This document shows, piece by piece, positions 7,487-14,168 of a DNA stretch of 15,631 nucleotides (positions within the stretch are counted from its first letter, which is position 1; the number at the start of each line of letters is the position of its first letter). The translations under genes were made by a program, and so were the position numbers. Origin of the DNA: RUG12395 sp034178705 (lineage in GTDB: Bacteria > Bacillota > Clostridia > Oscillospirales > CAG-272); NCBI GenBank assembly GCA_034178705.1, contig JAXFQY010000003.1, forward strand, positions 1-15,631. The letters run 5' to 3'. The notes under the pieces were generated by a model that saw only the letters and a program-made list of their open reading frames with translations, had not been told where the DNA came from and made no database searches.

Positions 7487-7529
7487 GCAGGTTGAAGGAA
7501 CGCGTCCTGTCAGATACAGTCGCTACTAA

Positions 7530-7576
7530 AAAGCAAAAACGCGGGGCGCACGGAGCAAAAGCTCTGCGCGCCCCGC
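7530..7576 (-). terminator. Intrinsic terminator of the efp-CD1247-like unit
   Basis: GCGGGGCGCACGGAGC (7541-7556) and GCTCTGCGCGCCCCGC (7561-7576) form a 16-position stem with one mismatch and one wobble around an AAAA loop. The reverse-strand transcript continues directly into GTTTTTGCTTTTT. It ends transcription from the gene at 7594-8004, 17 bases past its stop. On the plus strand the stem is followed by A's, so it works in one direction only. Confidence 0.92.
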
Positions 7577-7593
7577 AAAAAGCGTTCAGCGGA

Positions 7594-8004
7594 TCAGTTG
7601 TCTTCGTGATCGCCGCAGCAGTCACAGTCTCCGTCACACTCGCAGTCGAAGTGCTCGCCGCACTCGGGGCAAACAAGATCGGAGGGGTCGTCATCCTCGG
7701 AGAAGGTAACGATTGCTCCGCAGGAGGGGCATTCAACCTCATACTCGCCGTCTTCCTCCTCGCAGCCGCAACCGCACTCGTCCTCTCCGTAGACATCGTC
7801 CTCAACGCTGGCAAGATCGTCATCAAGCTCCTCGACGTATTCTCCGAGCTCACGGACGTCATCGCCGAGATCGGTCACATCATTGGTAATGTCCTCAAGA
7901 AGCGAAATCACTTCTTTGAGAATCTGGGATTCCGGTTTGGTCTCATCCAGTTTAAGACCGTCCGCAAGTCCCTTGAGATAAGCAGCTCTTTCGGTAAGAG
8001 TCAT
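7594..8004 (-). CDS. CD1247-like protein: acidic coiled coil plus zinc ribbon and Cys-rich tail
   Basis: I start this gene at the ATG at 8004 (MTLTERAAYLKGLADGL), because GGAGAAAG (8012-8019) sits just before it and the upstream in-frame ATG at 8079 falls inside efp. The result is 136 residues. The first half resembles the N-terminal domain named after Clostridioides difficile CD1247. It is a highly acidic helical region with heptad-like leucines (LLEDITNDVTDLGDDV, ELGEYVEELDDDL), probably a coiled coil. The second half holds a likely zinc ribbon, CPSC (about residues 94-97) and CPEC. Around it are extra cysteines, CGCGC before and CECDGDCDCC after, making twelve cysteines in about 65 residues. 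Its function is not known to me. It follows efp by 67 bases on the same transcript, hinting at a translation- or metal-linked role. Confidence 0.82.
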   Translation of the reverse strand: MTLTERAAYLKGLADGLKLDETKPESQILKEVISLLEDITNDVTDLGDDVRELGEYVEELDDDLASVEDDVYGEDECGCGCEEEDGEYEVECPSCGAIVTFSEDDDPSDLVCPECGEHFDCECDGDCDCCGDHEDN

Positions 8005-8031
8005 AATCTTTCTTTCTCCGCACGGATTTTT

Positions 8032-8058
8032 CCGGAACAGGCCGCGGAACCTGTCCGG
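8032..8058. other. Intercistronic hairpin between efp and the CD1247-like gene
   Basis: CCGGAACAGG (8032-8041) pairs with CCTGTCCGG (8050-8058), one base bulged, around an eight-base loop. On the reverse strand it lies 13 bases past the efp stop and is followed by AAAAATCC rather than T's, so it should not terminate. It may be an mRNA processing or stabilising stem that separates expression of the two cistrons. Confidence 0.45.
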
Positions 8059-8071
8059 GCAGGGAAGGGTT

Positions 8072-8629
8072 TCAGGCACGGGAGAGATATTCGCCCGTAC
8101 GGGTGTCGATTTTCAGGACATCTCCTACGTTGACAAACAGCGGAACCTTGATCTGCGCGCCGGTTTCCAGAGTAGCGGGCTTCAGAGTATTGGTCGCCGT
8201 GTTTCCGGCAATGCCCGGCTCGGTCTCGGTGACTTCCAGCTCGACGAATGTGGGAGGCTCAACGGAGAAAACATTTCCTTTGTAAGAGAGAATCTTGCAG
8301 ATCATGTTTTCCTTCACAAACTTAAAGTTGTCCGGAAGCTTGTCTGCATTCAACGGGAGCTGATCAAAGGTTTCATTATCCATGAAATAATAAAGCTCTC
8401 CGTCAGAGTAGAGATACTGCATTTCCTTGCGCTCGATATAAGCGTTTTCGAATTTGTCTGTCGGGTTGAAGGTACGCTCCACAACCGCACCGGTGATGAC
8501 GTTTTTCAGCTTGGTACGGACGAAGGCTGCACCTTTCCCCGGCTTCACATGCTGGAATTCGACGACCTGAAGGACCTGCCCGTCCATGTCGAAGGTGATA
8601 CCGTTTTTGAAATCGCCGGCAACTACCAT
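8072..8629 (-). CDS. efp: Translation elongation factor P
   Basis: The 185-residue product is full length for EF-P, which binds between the P and E sites and helps ribosomes stalled on polyproline form peptide bonds. The N-terminal KOW-like domain runs MVVAGDFKNGITFDMDGQVL to the loop HVKPGKGAAF. There Lys32 is the tip residue that many bacteria modify; Bacillus attaches 5-aminopentanol to it. The middle OB domain contains the Tyr-rich MQYLYSDGELYYFMD. The C-terminal OB domain ends with the family signature DTRTGEYLSRA. AGGTG (8634-8638, read in reverse) precedes the ATG. No EF-P-modifying enzyme (EpmA/EpmB, EarP or YmfI-like) is in this window. An Xaa-Pro aminopeptidase gene lies upstream, as in Bacillus yqhT-efp, but a terminator and a separate promoter lie between them. 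Confidence 0.97.
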   Translation of the reverse strand: MVVAGDFKNGITFDMDGQVLQVVEFQHVKPGKGAAFVRTKLKNVITGAVVERTFNPTDKFENAYIERKEMQYLYSDGELYYFMDNETFDQLPLNADKLPDNFKFVKENMICKILSYKGNVFSVEPPTFVELEVTETEPGIAGNTATNTLKPATLETGAQIKVPLFVNVGDVLKIDTRTGEYLSRA

Positions 8630-8715
8630 TTTACACCTGTCTTCTCAGCGACCAATGAAGATTTGAAGATTTTTGGGATCTGACGATCGTGCGCGCGGCG
8701 CAGTCGCTGTTGCAC

Positions 8716-8728
8716 GGGACATTGTCCC
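8716..8728 (-). other. Hairpin in the efp leader
   Basis: GGGAC-AAT-GTCCC forms a 5-bp stem on the reverse-strand transcript about 90 bases before the efp start codon. The leader, from about 8749 to 8630, is near 120 bases and contains further GC-rich segments (8687-8715) capable of pairing. I do not recognise a known riboswitch. Confidence 0.3.
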
Positions 8729-8755
8729 ACCACGCGAGCATACATATACATATAT

Positions 8756-8784
8756 ATTTTATAACAAGACAATCCGTTTTTCAA
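8756..8784 (-). promoter_or_regulatory. Sigma-A-type promoter for efp
   Basis: Read on the reverse strand: TTGAAA (8779-8784), a 17-base spacer, TAAAAT (8756-8761), followed by an AT-rich alternating purine/pyrimidine stretch (8742-8756). Transcription would begin near 8749. It lies just downstream of the terminator of the preceding aminopeptidase operon, so efp and the CD1247-like gene form their own unit. Confidence 0.65.
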
Positions 8785-8796
8785 TAGCTAAGCGGT

Positions 8797-8824
8797 AAAA
8801 AATCCGCCGGACAGCGGATTTTTT
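8797..8824. terminator. Bidirectional intrinsic terminator after the aminopeptidase operon
   Basis: A perfect 11-bp inverted repeat, AAAAAATCCGC (8797-8807) and GCGGATTTTTT (8814-8824), surrounds a CGGACA loop. Each strand ends in six T's after the GC-rich core. On the reverse strand it stops transcripts from the TIM-barrel/aminopeptidase operon about 67 bases past its last stop codon. Confidence 0.92.
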
Positions 8825-8890
8825 GCGAAAGGTTGCGTTGTACGCGGCGGGGAGACGCGGTTTTTGTAGAAAAAAACGGAACAAAGCCGC

Positions 8891-9985
8891 TCAAAACAAC
8901 TCGATCAGTTCTTTCGGAGAATGGGTGATGTCTTCGGCACCGCCCGGAAGGATAAAGACCATATCCTCGATCCGGCAGCCATATTTGCCGGGAAGGTAGA
9001 TTCCCGGTTCCACCGTGACGACATGCCCGGGGGCGAGACATTTGTCTCCGGCACGCGGGGAGAGACGCGGCGCCTCATGAATGAAGCGTCCGACCCCGTG
9101 TCCGAGCCCGTGCCCGAAGGCACCGGGATATTCCCGGTCAATCAGGGTACGCGCCGCAGCGTCCACCTCGCGGCAGAGCATTCCGTCTCGGATGACGGCA
9201 AGCGCGGCATTCTGTGCCGCAAGAACGGTATGATAGAGCTTTTTCCTTTCCGCATCAGCCCGCCCGAGACAGACGGTGCGGGTCATATCCGAGCAGTAGC
9301 CGCCAAAGACGCAGCCAAAGTCCATGGTGAGGAATCCGGGGCGGAGGCGGCGGTCCTGCGGAACGCCGTGAGGAAGAGAAGTGGCTTCCCCCGAAACCGT
9401 GATAAAATCAAAGCTGCGTCCGGTCGCGCCGTGTTTGCGAAGGAAAAATTCCAGCTCAACGGCAACATCGTTTTCGGTCATTTCCGGCGTCAGAACCTTC
9501 AGGATATGCTCAAAAGCAAGGTCTGTCAGTTCCTGTGCGCGGCGGATTGCCGCAAATTCGGTCTCATCCTTATACTCCCGGATGTCTTCCAGCATGCCCT
9601 GAGCCGGGACAAGGACGGCACGAAGCTTTTGGGTCAGGCGGGATGCCTCCGCAAAGGAAAGACAGCGGTCCTCGAAGGCAAGCTTTTCTCCCTTGATTCC
9701 GTTATCGGACAGCAGTCCGTTGATCACCTCCGGATCGCCGGCTCCGGAAAGAACGGTAAACGCGGGGTCAGTCGTTTTTTCCGCCGCTTCGGTATAGCGG
9801 GAATCGGTGATCAGATAGGCATTTTTTTCTGTTACCAAAAGATATCCGTCCGTGTAGTCAAAGCCGCAGAGCCACCCCTGATTCATCGGCTCGGAAAGCA
9901 GAATGGCGGCGGCACCGGCATCCCGGAGAGCAGTGCGCAATTTTTCCAATCTTTTGACGTGAATCCCGTTTTCTTTTTCTTTCAT
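8891..9985 (-). CDS. Xaa-Pro aminopeptidase, peptidase family M24
   Basis: The 364-residue enzyme removes N-terminal residues that precede proline. Residues 10-135 form the creatinase-like N-terminal domain (LRDAGAAAILLSEPMNQGWLCG). The rest is the pita-bread catalytic domain. All five di-metal ligands are visible: Asp222 (MDFG), Asp233 (SDMTRT), His296 (HGLGHGVG), Glu326 (VEPGIYL) and Glu340 (CRIEDMV). His206 (LPHG) and His303 (FIHEAP) are the usual proton-shuttle and substrate-binding histidines. It matches the short, probably cytosolic YqhT/YpdF type rather than longer PepP, and has no signal peptide. Its ATG overlaps the stop of the TIM-barrel gene (ATGA), and GGTGAT inside that gene is the ribosome binding site, so the two are translationally coupled. 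efp lies downstream, a neighbour also seen in Bacillus. Confidence 0.93.
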   Translation of the reverse strand: MKEKENGIHVKRLEKLRTALRDAGAAAILLSEPMNQGWLCGFDYTDGYLLVTEKNAYLITDSRYTEAAEKTTDPAFTVLSGAGDPEVINGLLSDNGIKGEKLAFEDRCLSFAEASRLTQKLRAVLVPAQGMLEDIREYKDETEFAAIRRAQELTDLAFEHILKVLTPEMTENDVAVELEFFLRKHGATGRSFDFITVSGEATSLPHGVPQDRRLRPGFLTMDFGCVFGGYCSDMTRTVCLGRADAERKKLYHTVLAAQNAALAVIRDGMLCREVDAAARTLIDREYPGAFGHGLGHGVGRFIHEAPRLSPRAGDKCLAPGHVVTVEPGIYLPGKYGCRIEDMVFILPGGAEDITHSPKELIELF

Positions 9986-10860
9986 TGGTTATCACCGCTT
10001 TCTTTTTTCAGGTTAAGATAATATTTCTTCATAGTCAGCGCGTCCTCAGACATATGTCCCGCCGATTCACAGATCACGCGGGGCGCAAGCTTTTCGGACA
10101 CGACCGCTTCCAGAAACGGATGATAGTCCGGCCCGAAGGGGGCGTCGTCCGAAAAGTTTAGATGATGTTTTTCCCCCGCTTTTGTCCATTCCACGCGGGA
10201 AAAATGACAATGGAGACTGCGCGCCGTATCGTCTCCGAGTGTCTGTGCAATCCGGTCGAACAGACGGCGGAAAGCGTCCCGATCCGGAAAAGCAGCGCCG
10301 CATTCCCGTGCATTGATATGTCCGAAATCATAAACCGGCACCAGTCTGCGCGACAGCCGGCAGAGAGTAAGCACCTCTTCCGGGGTGCCGAGCTGATTGA
10401 TTTTTCCCATGGTTTCCAGCCCGAGCTTCACGCCCTCTTCTCCGAACTCCTCCAGAGCACGGGTCAGGGTATCGGAGGCAAGCCGCATAGCTTCCTCGCG
10501 CGTGATTTTCGCGGCGCTTCCGGTGTGAATCACAATCGTTTCCGCGCCGAGCAGCTCGGCCGCACGAATCGATGTGCGAATATAATCCAGGCTTTTCAGG
10601 CGTGTTTCCTGTTCCACGCCGGACAGGGAAATATAGTAGGGCGCGTGCAGAGAAACCCGGATGCCCGCCGCCCGCGCGGCTTCTCCGATTTTTTTCAGGG
10701 CGTCTTCCCCTGCCCGGATTCCGTTGCCCCCCTGATACTCAAACGCATCCAGTCCGTATGCCTTCAGCCACGGAAATACATCCCTTGTGTGCTTCCCGCC
10801 CGCTGCGGCAAACGCCTCGCAGCAACCGGCGGGACCGAATGTTGCCATTAATTCTGCCAT
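9982..10860 (-). CDS. Endonuclease IV-like TIM-barrel protein (AP endonuclease 2 / sugar-phosphate isomerase superfamily)
   Basis: The 292-residue product has the strand motifs of the xylose isomerase-like TIM-barrel superfamily. Its metal-site pattern lines up with E. coli endonuclease IV: His72 (SLHAPYY), His112 (VIHTGS), Glu149 (GLETMG), Asp178 and His181 (YDFGHIN), His217 (LHCHF), Glu230 and His232 (GEKHH) and Glu265 (CESAGH). Eight of nine ligands are identical, with Glu230 where endonuclease IV has Asp. That favours a trinuclear zinc enzyme and possibly AP-site cleavage; a sugar isomerase or other phosphodiesterase is still possible. My alignment is from memory. GGAGG lies five bases before the ATG at 10860. 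It is the first gene of a two-gene operon overlapping the aminopeptidase by four bases, with its own promoter. Confidence 0.8.
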   Translation of the reverse strand: MAELMATFGPAGCCEAFAAAGGKHTRDVFPWLKAYGLDAFEYQGGNGIRAGEDALKKIGEAARAAGIRVSLHAPYYISLSGVEQETRLKSLDYIRTSIRAAELLGAETIVIHTGSAAKITREEAMRLASDTLTRALEEFGEEGVKLGLETMGKINQLGTPEEVLTLCRLSRRLVPVYDFGHINARECGAAFPDRDAFRRLFDRIAQTLGDDTARSLHCHFSRVEWTKAGEKHHLNFSDDAPFGPDYHPFLEAVVSEKLAPRVICESAGHMSEDALTMKKYYLNLKKESGDNQ

Positions 10861-10876
10861 AACGACCTCCGTATAG

Positions 10877-10898
10877 CCGTATTTTATCGCAAATACGG
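10877..10898. repeat. 8-bp inverted repeat over the TIM-barrel gene promoter
   Basis: CCGTATTT (10877-10884) and AAATACGG (10891-10898) are perfect complements around a TATCGC loop. The element covers the -10 box and most of the spacer of the reverse promoter. It is placed like an operator for a dimeric repressor, or it may fold at the 5' end of the transcript. Confidence 0.5.
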
Positions 10899-10909
10899 AT
10901 TGCTTGCAA
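10881..10909 (-). promoter_or_regulatory. Sigma-A-type promoter for the TIM-barrel/aminopeptidase operon
   Basis: On the reverse strand TTGCAA (10904-10909) is followed after 17 bases by TAAAAT (10881-10886). The start point would be near 10875, leaving a very short leader before the GGAGG and the ATG at 10860. Confidence 0.65.
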
Positions 10910-10940
10910 GAGGAATCACGGAATATTCACAAAAAAACGG

Positions 10941-10969
10941 TTTACAAATCACATAATTGTTGCTATAAT
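10941..10969 (+). promoter_or_regulatory. Strong sigma-A-type promoter for the DUF2232-gdpP-rplI-dnaB operon
   Basis: TTTACA (10941-10946) is followed after 17 bases by a perfect TATAAT (10964-10969), with TG one base upstream as an extended -10. Transcription would begin near 10976, about 55 bases before the first ATG. I see no terminator and no second promoter of similar quality before dnaB, so the operon may depend on this promoter. Confidence 0.75.
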
Positions 10970-11030
10970 ATAATGGCATATCGAAAATGGGATAATATTC
11001 ATACAGACTATCTGTAAGAAGGAGCAGACA

Positions 11031-12080
11031 ATGGCGCTTACCCCGGACGGACAAGAACAAAAGAATACAGCGAAGCGGGGTGGCGGTCTTCCGCTGACGG
11101 CTAAGGGGAATTTCCTTGCCGTGCTGACTGCACTTGCGGCGATTCTTCTCGGCGCATTTTCTCTCCGCTTCTTTGTTGCCGCACCGCTGATTGCTGCTGT
11201 GTGCTTTCTTGTCGGAACCGTCTCTTCTGCTATGCTGTTTTGCTATGGTGCAGGTGCCGTGCGGCTGATCCCGATGCTCGGTGCAGTCTGTGCTTATTTT
11301 CTTTCCGGAATCCCCGGGGCTTGCTTAGCATTGGCTGTTATTTCCGCCGGAATCGTGCTGACTGCCTCGGCTGCCCACGGCAGGACCCGCTTTGAGACAG
11401 CGGCGTGGCAAACGCTCGCCGTGTGCGGCGTTCTGTTTGCTTTGGTGCTTTGTCTTGTTGCCGCGGCAACCGGCTCTCTCGGAGCGGAGGCGTTCCGGTC
11501 GGCGGTGGATACCCTTGTTGAGACGGTTGTACCGTATTATCAGCAGATTGTTGCGGAGGTTGCCGAAAACGCGCAGACTGACGCACAGCGGGAGCTTCTC
11601 TCCGTCCTTTCCGATCCGGAGCGGATCGGGACCGCTATACGCAGCATTTTGAATGTTCTGCCTGCCTATGCCGCGGCACTGATTTCCTGCTTCTGCTACG
11701 GTACCGTTTCGCTTTTTTCCCGGCTTGCCGAGCGCACCGGGCGCAGACTTCCGCTTTTGCGGATGTTTTCTGTTCCTGTCGTCACTGCTTACCTTTATGT
11801 TTTTGCTGTTTTCATCGGTATTTTCACAAGTACAAGCAGTGTTTTCGGGTTGGCACTTCGCTATCTTTCCATACTGCTGACCCCTTGTCTTGCCTTGCTC
11901 GGGGCTCGCGCGGTCATCGCGCTTTTCCGCTCGAAGGCTACGGGAGGGGCGCGCGTGGTTGTGATTCTGATCGCGGTTTTTTGCTGTACCGTCATGCTGC
12001 CGTATGTGCTTTCCCTTTTGGCTTTTATCGGTGCCGGCGTTTGTACCCGCGCCGCTGTGGCGGCAAGGCTGCACAAGTAA
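11031..12080 (+). CDS. DUF2232 (YybS-like) polytopic membrane protein
   Basis: The 349-residue protein begins with a short polar tail and then runs through about eight hydrophobic segments, starting at LTAKGNFLAVLTALAAILLG. A polar stretch in the middle (about residues 155-205, VETVVPYYQQIVAEVAENAQ) is probably extracytoplasmic or a loop, followed by the last four helices. I assign it to the YybS/DUF2232 family partly from sequence character and partly because gdpP, rplI and dnaB follow in the order seen in Bacillus (yybS-yybT-rplI-dnaC). Its molecular role is not established to my knowledge. Many relatives resemble the S components of ECF vitamin transporters, which would suggest a small-molecule carrier. 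AAGGAG at 11019-11024 gives an ideal ribosome binding site. gdpP follows 37 bases on. Confidence 0.78.
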   Translation: MALTPDGQEQKNTAKRGGGLPLTAKGNFLAVLTALAAILLGAFSLRFFVAAPLIAAVCFLVGTVSSAMLFCYGAGAVRLIPMLGAVCAYFLSGIPGACLALAVISAGIVLTASAAHGRTRFETAAWQTLAVCGVLFALVLCLVAAATGSLGAEAFRSAVDTLVETVVPYYQQIVAEVAENAQTDAQRELLSVLSDPERIGTAIRSILNVLPAYAAALISCFCYGTVSLFSRLAERTGRRLPLLRMFSVPVVTAYLYVFAVFIGIFTSTSSVFGLALRYLSILLTPCLALLGARAVIALFRSKATGGARVVVILIAVFCCTVMLPYVLSLLAFIGAGVCTRAAVAARLHK

Positions 12081-12087
12081 ATTTTTC

Positions 12088-12101
12088 CCGGCATCTGCCG
12101 G
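12088..12101 (+). other. Hairpin just before the gdpP ribosome binding site
   Basis: CCGGC-ATCT-GCCGG forms a tight stem-loop three bases before the AAAGGAGG of gdpP. With no T-tract after it, it should not end transcription. It may tune gdpP translation relative to the membrane-protein gene upstream. Confidence 0.4.
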
Positions 12102-12117
12102 AGAAAAGGAGGAAACG

Positions 12118-14130
12118 ATGTCTGATCTGAAAGGACGCAGGCCCGGTCCGGTTCTCTCTCTGCTGATCCGTGCCGCCCTGACCTTCGTTCTGTTTTTTGT
12201 ACTTGCGTTTTCCGCAAAGCTACTGTCGGAGGTCTCCGCACTTCCGTTTGCCGTTTGCCTTTTGCTGCTTTATTTGCTCTGTCTGTGTGTTTATCTGCTG
12301 TTGCGCCGGGTGCTGCCCGGCGGAAGGCGTGAGGGAGAGACGGACACTAACCGCTCCGAGGGGAGCGTGATCGATCTGGTCCGTAAGTTGCCGGAGCCGG
12401 CACTTCTGTGCAGATCCGACGGGGAAATTATCTGGTACAATGACGCTTTTACCGCGGCGGCTGACAGCGGTGCCCGTTCTGCCGCCAATGCGGCGGATAT
12501 CGTCCCCGGAATTGCCCCTTTGTTTACGGCAGAGGACAGCTTTGACCGGGAGATCCTTCTCGGCTCCCGCAGCTATGTGGTTGCTTCCTATCTCCTGCCC
12601 GCGCAGGATCAGAACGTGACGCTTTTGCTGTTCCGCGATGTTTCGGAGCTTTCCTCCCTTCGGGAGGCATACCGCGCGGAGCAGCCGGTTGTCGTTTACA
12701 TCCGGATTGACAATCTTGAGGAAATGCAGCAGTATCTTCAGGATCAGTATCGCTCGGTTGAGGCACGGACAAATGCCGTGATTAAGCAGTGGGCTGCCGG
12801 AATGTCCGGTGTTCTCCGGGAGTATGAGCGGAACAAATATCTCCTTTTTATTACCGCGGAGGCGCTTGACCGCTGTGTCCGGAACAAGTTTTCCGTTCTT
12901 GATGAGATCCGCGAGATCCGCGTGTCCGATTTTGGCGCGTCGGTGACTGCGTCGATCGGTGCTGCCAGGATGGCGGGAACTCTTGCGGAGCGAGAGAACG
13001 CAGCGGCAGAAGCGCAGAAGCTTGCTTTGGAACGCGGCGGCGATCAGGCGGTGGTTCGCACCGATGATGCGGGAATTCTCTATTTCGGCGGTGTCAGTCA
13101 GACCGCCCATAAGGTGACGCGTGTTCGTGCCCGCGTGTTCGCGAACGAGCTGTGTCAGAAGATTTCTTCCTCAGATAATGTCTTGATCTGCGGACACCGA
13201 AAAATCGATTTTGATGCCTTCGGCGCAGCCGTGGGCATGGCGCGCATGGCGTTCTTCTGCGGTGTGAAAACGAATATAATTGTGGACACAGACGATCCGA
13301 CCGTGCGTCTTTGCATGGAGAGACTGACGGATCTTCCGGAATATGAGGGAGTCTTTATCGGAGAAGACGATGCACTGGAGTTTGTCTCTTCAGAGACACT
13401 GATGATCTTTGTGGATGTGAACAATCCGAAGCTTTTTGAGGCGCCGCGCGTTGCCGCTGCGGTTGAAAAAAAGGTCTTTGTTGACCACCACCGCAAGGTT
13501 TTGGATTTTGATTTTGCATCGGCGGATACCTATATCGAGGTTTCCGCTTCCTCTGCATCCGAGCTTGTGGCGGAGATGATCGAGCAGACGCTGCCCCCTC
13601 GTTCGCTGCTGCGGCAGGAGGCGGAGCTGCTTCTTGCGGGGATCCAGCTGGACACCAAGCGCTTTACCAAGGCAACCGGACCGCGTACCTTCAGCGCCGC
13701 GCTTTTTCTGCGCGGAGCCGGGGCAAATCCTGAGGAAACGCGTGCCTTGTTTGATACCGAACTGTCTGCCATGAAGAACGAGGCTGCGTTTGAGACAAGT
13801 GCTGTCATTTACGCGAAGCATCCGAATATTGCCATCGCCTGCTCCGACACGGCGGATATCGTTTGTGCTGCGCGCGTGGCGGACAAGCTGCTGGAGCTGC
13901 GCGGGGTTGATGCGTCCTTCACGCTGGTTCCGAATGGGGATGTTATTCACATCAGCGCCCGTTCAAACGGAAAAGTCAATGTACAGCACATTGCCGAGAA
14001 ACTCGGCGGCGGCGGTCGGTTCGAGGAAGCGGGAGCGCAGCTTTCCGCAGATTCGCTTGACCGGGCGGCGCGGAGTCTTCGCGAGGCAATCGATGCCTAT
14101 TTCAACGAGCTGAACGAGAGAAAAAGCTGA
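12118..14130 (+). CDS. gdpP: Cyclic-di-AMP phosphodiesterase GdpP (DHH/DHHA1 family)
   Basis: I start at the ATG at 12118, five bases after AAAGGAGG; an earlier in-frame ATG at 12004 lies inside the upstream gene. The 670-residue protein hydrolyses c-di-AMP to pApA and so affects wall, potassium and beta-lactam responses. Two membrane helices (about 13-33 and 41-62) are followed by a PAS domain (85-175), a degenerate GGDEF domain (190-320) lacking the GGDEF motif, and the DHH domain. Metal ligands are visible: His360, Asp364 and Asp366 (GHRKIDFD), Asp433 (FVDVNNP), Asp456-His457-His458 and Asp512 (QLDTKRF). The DHHA1 domain ends with GGGGRFEEAGAQ, where Arg634 replaces the histidine usual in this GGGH motif. 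The gene is followed 38 bases later by rplI. Confidence 0.95.
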   Translation: MSDLKGRRPGPVLSLLIRAALTFVLFFVLAFSAKLLSEVSALPFAVCLLLLYLLCLCVYLLLRRVLPGGRREGETDTNRSEGSVIDLVRKLPEPALLCRSDGEIIWYNDAFTAAADSGARSAANAADIVPGIAPLFTAEDSFDREILLGSRSYVVASYLLPAQDQNVTLLLFRDVSELSSLREAYRAEQPVVVYIRIDNLEEMQQYLQDQYRSVEARTNAVIKQWAAGMSGVLREYERNKYLLFITAEALDRCVRNKFSVLDEIREIRVSDFGASVTASIGAARMAGTLAERENAAAEAQKLALERGGDQAVVRTDDAGILYFGGVSQTAHKVTRVRARVFANELCQKISSSDNVLICGHRKIDFDAFGAAVGMARMAFFCGVKTNIIVDTDDPTVRLCMERLTDLPEYEGVFIGEDDALEFVSSETLMIFVDVNNPKLFEAPRVAAAVEKKVFVDHHRKVLDFDFASADTYIEVSASSASELVAEMIEQTLPPRSLLRQEAELLLAGIQLDTKRFTKATGPRTFSAALFLRGAGANPEETRALFDTELSAMKNEAAFETSAVIYAKHPNIAIACSDTADIVCAARVADKLLELRGVDASFTLVPNGDVIHISARSNGKVNVQHIAEKLGGGGRFEEAGAQLSADSLDRAARSLREAIDAYFNELNERKS

Positions 14131-14168
14131 TAAAAATTGGATTTGATCTGAGTAAAGGAGATACAGTC

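Noticed and set aside
8005..8079. Upstream in-frame ATG extending the CD1247-like protein by 25 residues into efp
   Set aside because: The family start MTLTERxxYLKG and a GGAGAAAG site both point to 8004.
8921..10021. 366-codon plus-strand open frame opposite the aminopeptidase
   Set aside because: It mirrors the M24 peptidase gene, whose five metal ligands are intact; the plus-strand product resembles no known protein.
12004..12117. Upstream in-frame ATG extending GdpP by 38 residues
   Set aside because: The extension lies mostly within the preceding gene and lacks a good ribosome binding site, whereas ATG 12118 follows AAAGGAGG.
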